Below, piece after piece: positions 24,953 through 31,382 of a stretch of 36,572 nt of DNA. The position numbers and the translations under genes are program-made. The stretch covers positions 1-36,572 of the forward strand of contig JAGAWQ010000009.1 in the NCBI GenBank assembly GCA_017941345.1, read 5' to 3'. Each line of letters starts with the position of its first letter. Positions within the stretch are counted from its first letter, which is position 1. The DNA is from Prevotella sp. (GTDB lineage: Bacteria > Bacteroidota > Bacteroidia > Bacteroidales > Bacteroidaceae). The notes under the pieces were generated by a model. It was given only the letters and a program-made list of their open reading frames with translations, was not told the origin of the DNA and made no database searches.

Positions 24953-24969
24953 AGGGGCACCTTGCCCCT
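24953..24969 (-). terminator. Terminator of tamL
   Basis: Perfect 7-bp stem AGGGGCA (24953-24959) and TGCCCCT (24963-24969) with a 3-base loop, 12 bases after the tamL stop. On the minus strand AT-rich DNA follows (AAACTTAAATAAG). One arm is part of the neighbouring heptad tract. Confidence 0.55.
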
Positions 24970-24982
24970 TGTCCCTCCCCTC
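24962..24982. repeat. Heptad tract TTGCCCC/TTGTCCC/TCCCCTC at the tamL 3' end
   Basis: Three degenerate 7-base units abut the tamL stop codon (24981-24983) and provide half of its terminator hairpin. Same unit type as the addB tract at 20541. Confidence 0.5.
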
Positions 24983-27191
24983 AGAACGGCAAACCGACGG
25001 CAAAATGGAAGGCGAAATCGCGGCTGAGCTTAGGATGAGCTATCGGGAAATGCTCCTCGTTGGTAGTATAGGCGGGGTTGACAGCCTTCATACCCATATC
25101 GAAGCGAACGATGAAATAGTCGAAGTTCAGACGGATACCCAATCCGTAGCCCACAGCCAGCTGGTTCCAGAACTCAGAAAAGTCGAACTGTCCACCAGGC
25201 TGCTCTTCGTATTCACGCAGCGTCCAGATATTTCCCGCATCGATGAACAAAGCCCCTGAGAACTTCCAGAACAGGTTGGCGCGATACTCCAGATTGAGGT
25301 CGAGCTTCATGTCGCCCGTCTGGTTGATGAAGTCGATGCGTCCGTCAGTACTGATAAATCTGCCAGGGCCCAGACTTCGCACGCTCCATCCACGTACGCT
25401 ATTGGCGCCACCTGAGAAGAAGCGCTTCTCGAAAGGCAGGATACGGCTGTTGCCATAAGGATAGGCAATACCGAAGCCCATGTGGAACACCAGCTGGTTG
25501 TTATAATCGAAGGTGAGGTTGCGGGTGAAGTCGAACACACCACGGACGTATTGCGCGTATGCCAGGTCGAGGAAGGTATATTGCCCCTCCTCGTTCTGAT
25601 GGAAGCTGAACACCTTGGAGGCCAGATTGAGCAGATTGCCCGACGTCTCGACATTAGCCTTGACGGCATAGAGTCCGTTATTATACGTATAGCCAAAGCC
25701 CAACTTCATGATAAACAGGTTCTCATAATTATAGCGCAGGATGGAGTTGCGCGAGTTGGTGTTATCCAGGTATTCACGTCGAAAGGTATCACTAATCCAA
25801 GGCATCGAGATATAGTTCAGGTCGAGCACGTCAATCTGATAACGGTCGTGATGTCGCTGGTCGTTCCACTTGTAGCGCCACACCGCGGAGAACACACGAC
25901 GCTGAAACTCAGGACGGTCCTGCAAGTCGTACGTCAGCGCGACCTCTGAGGTGGCATTGGCGCGACGCCGGAAGCCAGACGACAGGAAAGGAGCGATGAA
26001 ACGCGGGAAGTTCAGACGCGTCTCCAGGCTGTACTCCTGGAAGTTGGTGTTGCTATAGCCCTCGAGTCCCTTGATAGCCTCGTAGGCGCCACGCAGGACA
26101 ATGCTCAGATTCTCAGACCCATGGAAGATGTTACGGTTCTGATAGGTCAAGGAGGCAGCCACACCCAGGTCGCCTGCCGTATTGGTGCCCTCGGGCTGGA
26201 ACGACAGCGTAGAGGGTTTATTGGTGCTCAACTGGATGTCGCAGTCGAGCACAGGCTGGTCTTCGCGTTCGTGGAATGAGATGTTGGTATAGCGCACAGC
26301 ACCCAGTCGCCCGAAGTGGTTGTAGGTGTTCTGCAAGTCGTCCGACGAGTACAGCTGGCCGCTATCCAAAAACGTATTGTTCTCGAGCAGCTTCGGGCGC
26401 AGCGGAATGACGGAGTCGCCCTCGTTGCCGCTACGGTAGCGAATCTCGCCTATAGTATACTGCTGGTGGGGAAGTTTGCTGACCTGTCCGCTGCGATAGC
26501 GGTGGAGCACCAGCGTCAGGTTGACCAGATTAACGCCTGCTATGGAGTCAGCACGATAGGTGATGAAATCCTTGTTGAAGCGGTAGTAGCCTCGGTTGAC
26601 CAAATACTGGGTGATGCGCTTGCGCTCATTGTCCAGGTTGTCAGCATTGAACATCATGCCCGGACGCAGTCCCCAACGTGTTGTATCAGCCACATTGAGC
26701 AACGCTGCAACGGCAGAGTCGTGTATCTCGTAGTCGATACGGTCGATAAAATAAGGTTCGCGAGGATGGAGGAGATAGGTGGTACGCACCTTTTTGCCCT
26801 TGGTGATGTTCACCGCCTCGACGGTGCCCCGCAGATAACCCAGGTTCTGCAACTGCATCTGAAGCGTCTGCACCGACTGGGCCGTACTCAGCGTGTCATA
26901 CAGTTCGGGAGCCTCGCCAACAGAGCGCAACATGCGATTAATCCACTTCGTCGTATCACGTCCCGACAGCGAATAAGTGGCCAGCGGAATCTTGGCGGCA
27001 GAGAACCATCGGGAGTTGCCGCGCTGACGCACCAGCTGGCTCATCGCCTTGGGGTCCACTCCCATCGCCTTGCGGTCGCTCACCACATAGACCTTATCCA
27101 ACAGATAACGGTCTTCGGGGACGTATTTTGTCTCCGAACACGAGGCCAACAGCAACGCAAGAATGGCAAATATGATGGTTTTACTCCGCAT
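24981..27191 (-). CDS. tamL: TamL-like Omp85-family outer-membrane lipoprotein
   Basis: This 736-residue protein has a lipoprotein signal (lipobox LASC, Cys18), POTRA-like repeats in the N-terminal half (SVQTLQMQLQNLGYLRGTV; ITQYLVNRGYYRF) and a C-terminal 16-strand-type barrel with GGANSVRGW (the conserved Omp85 (V/I)RG(F/Y)-type loop motif) ending in phenylalanine (FAVGLPF). Bacteroidota have a lipid-anchored TamA variant called TamL, which works with TamB in outer-membrane biogenesis. The lipobox and architecture fit, but no tamB is in this window. It is transcribed divergently from the TrmH-family gene through overlapping promoters, with its ATG only 7 bases beyond the -7 box. Confidence 0.85.
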   Translation of the reverse strand: MRSKTIIFAILALLLASCSETKYVPEDRYLLDKVYVVSDRKAMGVDPKAMSQLVRQRGNSRWFSAAKIPLATYSLSGRDTTKWINRMLRSVGEAPELYDTLSTAQSVQTLQMQLQNLGYLRGTVEAVNITKGKKVRTTYLLHPREPYFIDRIDYEIHDSAVAALLNVADTTRWGLRPGMMFNADNLDNERKRITQYLVNRGYYRFNKDFITYRADSIAGVNLVNLTLVLHRYRSGQVSKLPHQQYTIGEIRYRSGNEGDSVIPLRPKLLENNTFLDSGQLYSSDDLQNTYNHFGRLGAVRYTNISFHEREDQPVLDCDIQLSTNKPSTLSFQPEGTNTAGDLGVAASLTYQNRNIFHGSENLSIVLRGAYEAIKGLEGYSNTNFQEYSLETRLNFPRFIAPFLSSGFRRRANATSEVALTYDLQDRPEFQRRVFSAVWRYKWNDQRHHDRYQIDVLDLNYISMPWISDTFRREYLDNTNSRNSILRYNYENLFIMKLGFGYTYNNGLYAVKANVETSGNLLNLASKVFSFHQNEEGQYTFLDLAYAQYVRGVFDFTRNLTFDYNNQLVFHMGFGIAYPYGNSRILPFEKRFFSGGANSVRGWSVRSLGPGRFISTDGRIDFINQTGDMKLDLNLEYRANLFWKFSGALFIDAGNIWTLREYEEQPGGQFDFSEFWNQLAVGYGLGIRLNFDYFIVRFDMGMKAVNPAYTTNEEHFPIAHPKLSRDFAFHFAVGLPF

Positions 27192-27198
27192 TTTCGTG

Positions 27199-27230
27199 CA
27201 AAATTACGAAATATTTCCTATCTTTGCAAA
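27199..27230 (-). promoter_or_regulatory. Promoter of tamL (TTTG-N20-TAATTTTG)
   Basis: On the minus strand TTTG (27230-27227) and TAATTTTG (27206-27199) are 20 bp apart, with the TTCG...CA extension. Its -33 box abuts the -7 box of the opposite promoter, so the two polymerases would compete. Confidence 0.7.
27219..27226 (+). promoter_or_regulatory. -7 element of the TrmH-family gene (TATCTTTG)
   Basis: TATCTTTG followed by CA, 19 bases before the ATG at 27246. No exact TTTG -33 box is at the expected distance (ATTTTCG is nearest). Confidence 0.6.
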
Positions 27231-27245
27231 CAAAATCAGAAATAT

Positions 27246-27974
27246 ATGCTTAGCAAGAACCAAATCAAGCTGATTCGTTCGCTGGAACTGAAAAAGAACC
27301 GTAAGCGTGAAAATTTGTTTGTGGCAGAGGGACCAAAAGTGGTAGGCGACCTGCTGAAAGCGGGCTTCCGTGCCCACGCTATCTTTGCTACCAAGCCATA
27401 CGGCAACGCCCAACAGGTTACCGACGACGAGTTGCGCCGCATCAGTTTCCTGCAGCATCCACAAGAGGTGCTGGCCCTGTTTGAAATTCCCTCCAGTAAT
27501 CATACCTCTCAGTTCTCAGTTCTCCGTTCTCAGTTAATCCTCGCATTAGACGGCATCCAGGACCCCGGCAATCTGGGCACCATCATCCGCATCGCTGACT
27601 GGTTTGGCATCAGCACCATCTTCTGCTCACAGGATACGGTCGACTGCTACAACCCTAAGGTGGTACAGGCCACGATGGGGAGCATAGCACATGTCAAGAT
27701 GGTCTATTGCGATTTGGTGAAACTGCTCAGCGAGACCCAGTTGCCCGTCTACGGCACGTTGCTCGACGGTGAGAACATCTACCAGCAAGAGCTGAAACCT
27801 GAGGGTATCATCGTGATGGGCAATGAGGGCAATGGCATCTCGAAGGAGGTGCGCCCACTCGTCACCCACCGACTGCTGATACCTAACTTCAGTACGCAGC
27901 CGGAAACGGCAGAGAGCCTGAATGTGGCGATAGCAACAGCCATCACCTGTTCGGAATTCCGAAGGAGAGGTTAG
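27246..27974 (+). CDS. TrmH/SpoU-family RNA 2'-O-methyltransferase
   Basis: A 242-residue SAM-dependent SPOUT enzyme that methylates ribose in rRNA or tRNA. It has an N-terminal substrate-binding domain (~1-80, LFVAEGPKVVGDLL) and a SPOUT knot with the three family motifs: LDGIQDPGNLGTIIRIADWF, IVMGNEGNGIS and LLIPNFSTQPETAESLNVAIA. A heptad tract (27508-27535) encodes HTSQFSVLRSQL exactly in the linker between the two domains. A longer open frame upstream (from 26316) runs antisense through tamL and is not part of the gene. The stop overlaps the convergent maf stop by 4 bp. Target RNA unknown. Confidence 0.92.
   Translation: MLSKNQIKLIRSLELKKNRKRENLFVAEGPKVVGDLLKAGFRAHAIFATKPYGNAQQVTDDELRRISFLQHPQEVLALFEIPSSNHTSQFSVLRSQLILALDGIQDPGNLGTIIRIADWFGISTIFCSQDTVDCYNPKVVQATMGSIAHVKMVYCDLVKLLSETQLPVYGTLLDGENIYQQELKPEGIIVMGNEGNGISKEVRPLVTHRLLIPNFSTQPETAESLNVAIATAITCSEFRRRG
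27508..27535. repeat. Heptad tract (CTCAGTT)4 inside the TrmH-family gene
   Basis: Units CTCAGTT, CTCAGTT, CTCCGTT, CTCAGTT, located in the interdomain linker. Confidence 0.75.
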
Positions 27975-27986
27975 AAGTTAGAGAGG
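27966..27986. repeat. Heptad tract AGAGGTT/AGAAGTT/AGAGAGG across two convergent stop codons
   Basis: Three units span the tail-to-tail overlap of the methyltransferase and maf; the TTAG in the first/second unit provides both stops (TAG on plus, TAA on minus). Confidence 0.6.
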
Positions 27987-28546
27987 GCTTCGTAGATACG
28001 CTGAACGGGAAGCCCCATCACATTGAAATAGCTGCCTTGCAGACCAGTCACCCCAATGTGGCCTATCCATTCCTGTATGCCGTATGCTCCAGCCTTGTCG
28101 AAAGGTTTGTAGTGACTGACGTAATAGCCTATCTCGCTATCGCTCAAGGCCTTGAACGTCACATCGGTCTCTACGGAAAAGCTTATTTGTTTCTGGATGG
28201 TAGTCAGCGTCACTCCCGTAATGACCTGATGCGTCTGTCCGCTCAGTTCACGAAGCATCCTGCGGGCATCAGCCTCGTTGTGGGGCTTACCCATCACCTC
28301 GTCGCCTAACACGACAATGGTATCAGCGGTAATAATCAGTTCGTCGGGAGCCATCTGTTGCTGATAGACGGCAGCCTTCTTACGGGAGATATACTCAGCA
28401 ATATTCTTGGTGGGCAGGTCGGAAGGATAGCTCTCGTCGATGTCCTGGATGACGCGAACCTCAAACTTCACATCGATGCCTGCCAACAGCTCTTTACGAC
28501 GGGGCGAATTGCTGGCCAGTATGACCTTATAATCCTTTGCTACCAT
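27971..28546 (-). CDS. maf: Maf-family nucleoside triphosphate pyrophosphatase
   Basis: This 191-residue enzyme hydrolyses non-canonical or modified dNTP/NTPs (dTTP/UTP-type house-cleaning) to monophosphates. The signature ILASNSPRRKELL is at 9-21, the DESYPSD segment at ~37-43, and TADTIVVLGDEVMGKP contains the catalytic Asp75. Length is normal. It is the last gene of a four-gene minus-strand operon and overlaps the preceding HAD gene by 7 bp. Its last codons lie in a heptad tract. Confidence 0.94.
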   Translation of the reverse strand: MVAKDYKVILASNSPRRKELLAGIDVKFEVRVIQDIDESYPSDLPTKNIAEYISRKKAAVYQQQMAPDELIITADTIVVLGDEVMGKPHNEADARRMLRELSGQTHQVITGVTLTTIQKQISFSVETDVTFKALSDSEIGYYVSHYKPFDKAGAYGIQEWIGHIGVTGLQGSYFNVMGLPVQRIYEALSNF

Positions 28547-29058
28547 CCGAAAGCCCTTTCATCACTAAGCCATTTGTCCTGAGCACGTAGCGTCTGCTCT
28601 ATCACATCACGTCCGCAGCCCATACCGCCCTTGCGCTGACTGACGTAGAGGCTCAGCTCGCGGACTTCCGTACAGGCATCAGCCGGACAGACGGGACAGC
28701 CCGCCCTACGCATCACTTCCAAATCGGGGATATCGTCGCCCATGAACATCACCTCGTCATCCTTCAGGCCGTATTTTTTCAGGAACTCGTCGTAAATCTG
28801 GATTTTCACAGCGGCTCCTAAATAGATGTCCTGCATGCCTAAGCCTTCATAGCGCTTGCGGACGGCCTCTATCTTACAACCCGACAGGATGGCAATGCGC
28901 AGACCCATCTTCATGGCCAGCTGGATGGCATAACCGTCCTTGATATTGACGGTACGCAGCGGAGTGCCGTCGACAGCCAGCTCGATGGTCTCGCTGGAGA
29001 GCACGCCGTCCAGGTCGAAGATGATGGCGCGTATCTTGGTTAAATCGTAGTTAATCAT
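28540..29058 (-). CDS. HAD-superfamily phosphatase, KdsC-like
   Basis: This 172-residue protein has HAD motif I DLDGVLSSE (Asp15, Asp17), motif II near ILSGCK (58-62), the invariant lysine near 85 and motif IV MGDDIPDLEVM (Asp108/109). It has no cap domain, like KdsC, which removes phosphate from KDO-8-phosphate in lipopolysaccharide synthesis. The fold and length match KdsC, yet the usual TDG/TGR signatures are changed to SSE/SGC, so substrate is uncertain. ATG 29058 gives MINYDLTKIRAIIFDLDG; an extension to 29235 lies in the upstream gene. It overlaps both neighbours by 7-8 bp. Confidence 0.85.
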   Translation of the reverse strand: MINYDLTKIRAIIFDLDGVLSSETIELAVDGTPLRTVNIKDGYAIQLAMKMGLRIAILSGCKIEAVRKRYEGLGMQDIYLGAAVKIQIYDEFLKKYGLKDDEVMFMGDDIPDLEVMRRAGCPVCPADACTEVRELSLYVSQRKGGMGCGRDVIEQTLRAQDKWLSDERAFGW

Positions 29059-29767
29059 TCTTACTTGCTTTACGGTGAATATCGAGCGACAGGAGCTCGT
29101 AGATTTGCTGTAGCTCCGGGTTGTCAGCCAACAGGGCCGTCTGCATACGGATGACGTTCTCGTCGTAGCGGACGGCAGGTCCCGTCTGGGCGTCATGCGG
29201 GTGCAGCTCATGCACTTTTCGGGCCGTCTCGTCAATCAGGGGAAGCATCACGTCGAAGGGCAGCCCATGCTGCTCTAACAGCGCTGCTGAAAGGGCATAG
29301 CAATGGTTGACGAAGTTGCAGGCAAAGACTGCTGACAGGTGCAGGTACTTACGGGCCTCGGTGGAGAGTTCGTAGACGCGACGGGAAATGCTTTCTGCCA
29401 ACTGCCGGATAGCAGGGTCGTCACCTTCTATAAAAAGGGGAATCTCTGCAAAATCGACCAGCCGTTCCTTCGAGAAGGTCTGCATGGGATAGAACACACC
29501 ATAACGACTGGTGTAGCCCTCGAACAGACTCATGGGCATAGAGCCTGCAGTATGGACGAACAGCTGCTGCTCCCTACCCTTTGTGGCGCGACGGATGACC
29601 TCTTCCAAAGCAGAGTCTTTGACAGCCACGATAAAGACATCTGCCTCAAGAGGCAGTCCTTCCAGCGTCCTGCTGTTGATGCTTACTACCTCATGGCCTG
29701 CTTGCTGCAAAGCTGGCAACAGGTTTGTCGCCAGCCGCCCCCGACCTATCAATACGACTTTCACCAC
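29051..29767 (-). CDS. Rossmann-fold/DUF2520 protein
   Basis: This 238-residue protein has an N-terminal NAD(P)-binding Rossmann fold (VVLIGRGRLATNLLPAL, 4-20; VFIVAVKDSALEEV) and a C-terminal helical DUF2520 domain (~125-235, with KYLHLSAVFACNFVNHCYAL). It resembles the Rossmann-like plus DUF2520 family, distant kin of F420/NADP oxidoreductases and pyrroline-5-carboxylate reductases. No reaction is known to me. The operon context (nitroreductase, HAD phosphatase, Maf) gives no clear pathway, but the order DUF2520, HAD, Maf is one I recall in other Bacteroidales. It overlaps both neighbours by 7-8 bp. Confidence 0.82.
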   Translation of the reverse strand: MVKVVLIGRGRLATNLLPALQQAGHEVVSINSRTLEGLPLEADVFIVAVKDSALEEVIRRATKGREQQLFVHTAGSMPMSLFEGYTSRYGVFYPMQTFSKERLVDFAEIPLFIEGDDPAIRQLAESISRRVYELSTEARKYLHLSAVFACNFVNHCYALSAALLEQHGLPFDVMLPLIDETARKVHELHPHDAQTGPAVRYDENVIRMQTALLADNPELQQIYELLSLDIHRKASKND

Positions 29768-30285
29768 TTATTCAGATGCACATTCTCCCACTTCAACTTA
29801 TCCTCGTTCTGAGGCTTGCGCTCATCAGCCTTATGACCAATGGCAAGGATGCAGAGACACGACATATTCTCCGGAATGTCAAGCACACCCTGAATGACGG
29901 TATCAGCGCTGGTGCCGTCAGACAGTCCGCGACCACGCATCTGTATCCAGCACGAGCCAAGCCCCAGGGCCTCAGCCTGATACTGCATCGAGATGGCAGC
30001 AATAGCGCCGTCTTCCACCCAACAGTCGTTCTGCATGGGGTCGCCCAACACGACGATAGCCAATGGCGCTCCCTTCAGGAACTGACCACCCATATCCTTC
30101 GCCTCCGACAACTTCTCCAGGTCGGTCTTATCGTCGACAACCACAAAGTGCCAGGCACGCTGACTCTTTGAAGTGGGAGCCATCAGTCCTGCACGAAGTA
30201 TCAGCTTCACGTCGTCGCCATCGATTTCCTCATCCGTAAACTTACGATGAGAGCGACGCATCTGTACTAAATCCTTGAAATCCAT
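29761..30285 (-). CDS. Nitroreductase-family flavoprotein
   Basis: This 174-residue protein has the FMN-binding N-terminus VQMRRSHRKFTDEEID (7-22), APTSKSQRAWHFVVV (36-50), then DGAIAAISMQYQAEALGLGSCWIQ and a C-terminal LAIGHKADE. This is the standard NfsA/NfsB-like fold using FMN and NAD(P)H; physiological substrate unknown. ATG 30285 gives MDFKDLVQMRRSHR. An upstream in-frame extension (to 30339) crosses the promoter and is rejected. It is the first gene of the four-gene operon and is divergent from the GNAT-like gene. Confidence 0.9.
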   Translation of the reverse strand: MDFKDLVQMRRSHRKFTDEEIDGDDVKLILRAGLMAPTSKSQRAWHFVVVDDKTDLEKLSEAKDMGGQFLKGAPLAIVVLGDPMQNDCWVEDGAIAAISMQYQAEALGLGSCWIQMRGRGLSDGTSADTVIQGVLDIPENMSCLCILAIGHKADERKPQNEDKLKWENVHLNKW

Positions 30286-30308
30286 AATTTTTTTATTGAT
30301 TGACGCCA

Positions 30309-30316
30309 CAAAATTA
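30309..30316 (-). promoter_or_regulatory. -7 element of the nitroreductase-DUF2520-HAD-maf operon
   Basis: On the minus strand TAATTTTG preceded by TTTCG, 23 bases before the ATG at 30285. No -33 TTTG visible. It forms one arm of a perfect 13-bp inverted repeat (30309-30321 and 30356-30368) whose other arm is the -7 box of the opposite gene. Confidence 0.6.
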
Positions 30317-30324
30317 CGAAAAAA

Positions 30325-30352
30325 ATATGAATTGTGCATTGTGCATTATGAA
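30325..30352. repeat. Heptad tract ATATGAA/TTGTGCA/TTGTGCA/TTATGAA in a divergent promoter
   Basis: Four 7-base units lie between the two mirror-image -7 boxes and contain the base positions expected for the -33 box of the plus-strand gene (ATTG, 30338-30341). Confidence 0.65.
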
Positions 30353-30368
30353 TTATTTCGTAATTTTG
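30338..30368 (+). promoter_or_regulatory. Promoter of the GNAT-like gene (ATTG-N19-TAATTTTG)
   Basis: The -7 box TAATTTTG is at 30361-30368, preceded by TTTCG; a one-mismatch -33 ATTG lies 19 bp upstream inside the heptad tract. The gene's ATG is only 5 bases past the -7 box. Confidence 0.6.
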
Positions 30369-30373
30369 CATCG

Positions 30374-31336
30374 ATGAAAGCCTACGTCTATGAATATTCA
30401 TCAGCATTGCCACCATTGAAAGAGGGCAGCTATTTCCACAGCGCGGAGCTGATGGAGCTGTGCGAGCATACCCCGCGCCATAAGCCTTACATGGTGGTAG
30501 TAAGCGACGACGAGGGGCACCACATGGCTCACATGCTGGCCATTGAGCGCTACCGCCGTTCGTGGCTCCCACCTTATTTATATACCCACGTCAGGGTGCT
30601 GGGCGAAGGAGTCTATCAGCAAGGACCCGCCAACGAGCTGTTCGACTTGATGGTCAAGGCGCTGACGGAACGATTGCAGAACAAGGTGCTCTATATGGAG
30701 TTCAGTCATCTGTCGCAGAAAATGTTTGGCTATGGGGCCTTGCGCTCAGCAGGCTTCTTCCCCGTCAAGTGGATGAACATTCACAACTCGCTGCACTCGC
30801 GAACGCCGGAGGAACGTATCACCACCAAACAGCTGGTACGCATCAAGAATGCGCAACAGCGAGGAGCAACGACGAAGGTGGTGGAGACGGAAGAGGAGTT
30901 TCGGGCTTTCTCCAAACTGCTCAGACGCCACAACTGGCTGAAACCGCGTCGCTATCTGCCTGACGACGAGTTCTTCCGAGGGATGATGAAGGCTGGCAGA
31001 TGCAAGATATTCATCACGCAATACCATCAGAAGGTGATAGGATGCAGCGTGTGCGTCTATTCGGGCGATGATGCCTACCTGTGGTATTCAGCAGCGCGTC
31101 GCAAGAGCTTTGCCCCCCTGCACCCCAACGCGGTCACCTTCTGGGCAACCATCAAGGACACCCATGCGATAGGGCGGCATCATATCCGATTCCTGGATGT
31201 AGGACTGCCCTTCCGAAAGAATCCTTACCGCAACTTCATCCTGCGCTTCGGAGGCAAGGAGACAAGCACCTACCGGTGGTTCCGCATCAGCATCCGATGG
31301 GTCAACGCGCTGGCTTCGTGGCTGTGGCGCGAATAA
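30374..31336 (+). CDS. GNAT/FemAB-like acyltransferase-fold protein
   Basis: This 320-residue protein resembles Bacteroidota GNAT-superfamily proteins of the two-lobed (FemAB-like) kind. Supporting segments are a N-terminal lobe (LPPYLYTHVRVLGEGVYQ; FSHLSQKMFGYGALRSAGFF) and a C-terminal lobe with KIFITQYHQKVIGCSVCVY, AYLWYSAARRKS and HHIRFLDVGLPF, the pattern of the acetyltransferase core sheet. Acceptor and donor are unknown; envelope or peptidoglycan modification is only a guess from FemAB kinship. No signal peptide. ATG 30374 is favoured: it follows the -7 box by 5 bases, so the message would be almost leaderless. An in-frame extension to 30275 crosses the whole promoter region. Confidence 0.72.
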   Translation: MKAYVYEYSSALPPLKEGSYFHSAELMELCEHTPRHKPYMVVVSDDEGHHMAHMLAIERYRRSWLPPYLYTHVRVLGEGVYQQGPANELFDLMVKALTERLQNKVLYMEFSHLSQKMFGYGALRSAGFFPVKWMNIHNSLHSRTPEERITTKQLVRIKNAQQRGATTKVVETEEEFRAFSKLLRRHNWLKPRRYLPDDEFFRGMMKAGRCKIFITQYHQKVIGCSVCVYSGDDAYLWYSAARRKSFAPLHPNAVTFWATIKDTHAIGRHHIRFLDVGLPFRKNPYRNFILRFGGKETSTYRWFRISIRWVNALASWLWRE

Positions 31337-31359
31337 CCGAACGGCACACAATAAAACGG

Positions 31360-31381
31360 GTAGTAAAGCGTTATTTACTAC
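31360..31381 (+). promoter_or_regulatory. Perfect hairpin abutting the TonB receptor start codon
   Basis: GTAGTAAA (31360-31367), loop GCGTTA, TTTACTAC (31374-31381), then one base and the ATG at 31383. It covers the position where a ribosome would bind. It could be an RNA structure limiting translation or a DNA operator. Confidence 0.55.
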
Positions 31382-31382
31382 G

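Noticed and set aside
26316-27245. TrmH-family protein with a 310-residue N-terminal extension
   Set aside because: The extension is antisense to tamL codons and upstream of the gene's promoter.
29059-29235. N-terminal extension of the HAD phosphatase
   Set aside because: It is an out-of-frame reading of the DUF2520 gene with Ser/Arg/Thr-rich nonsense sequence.
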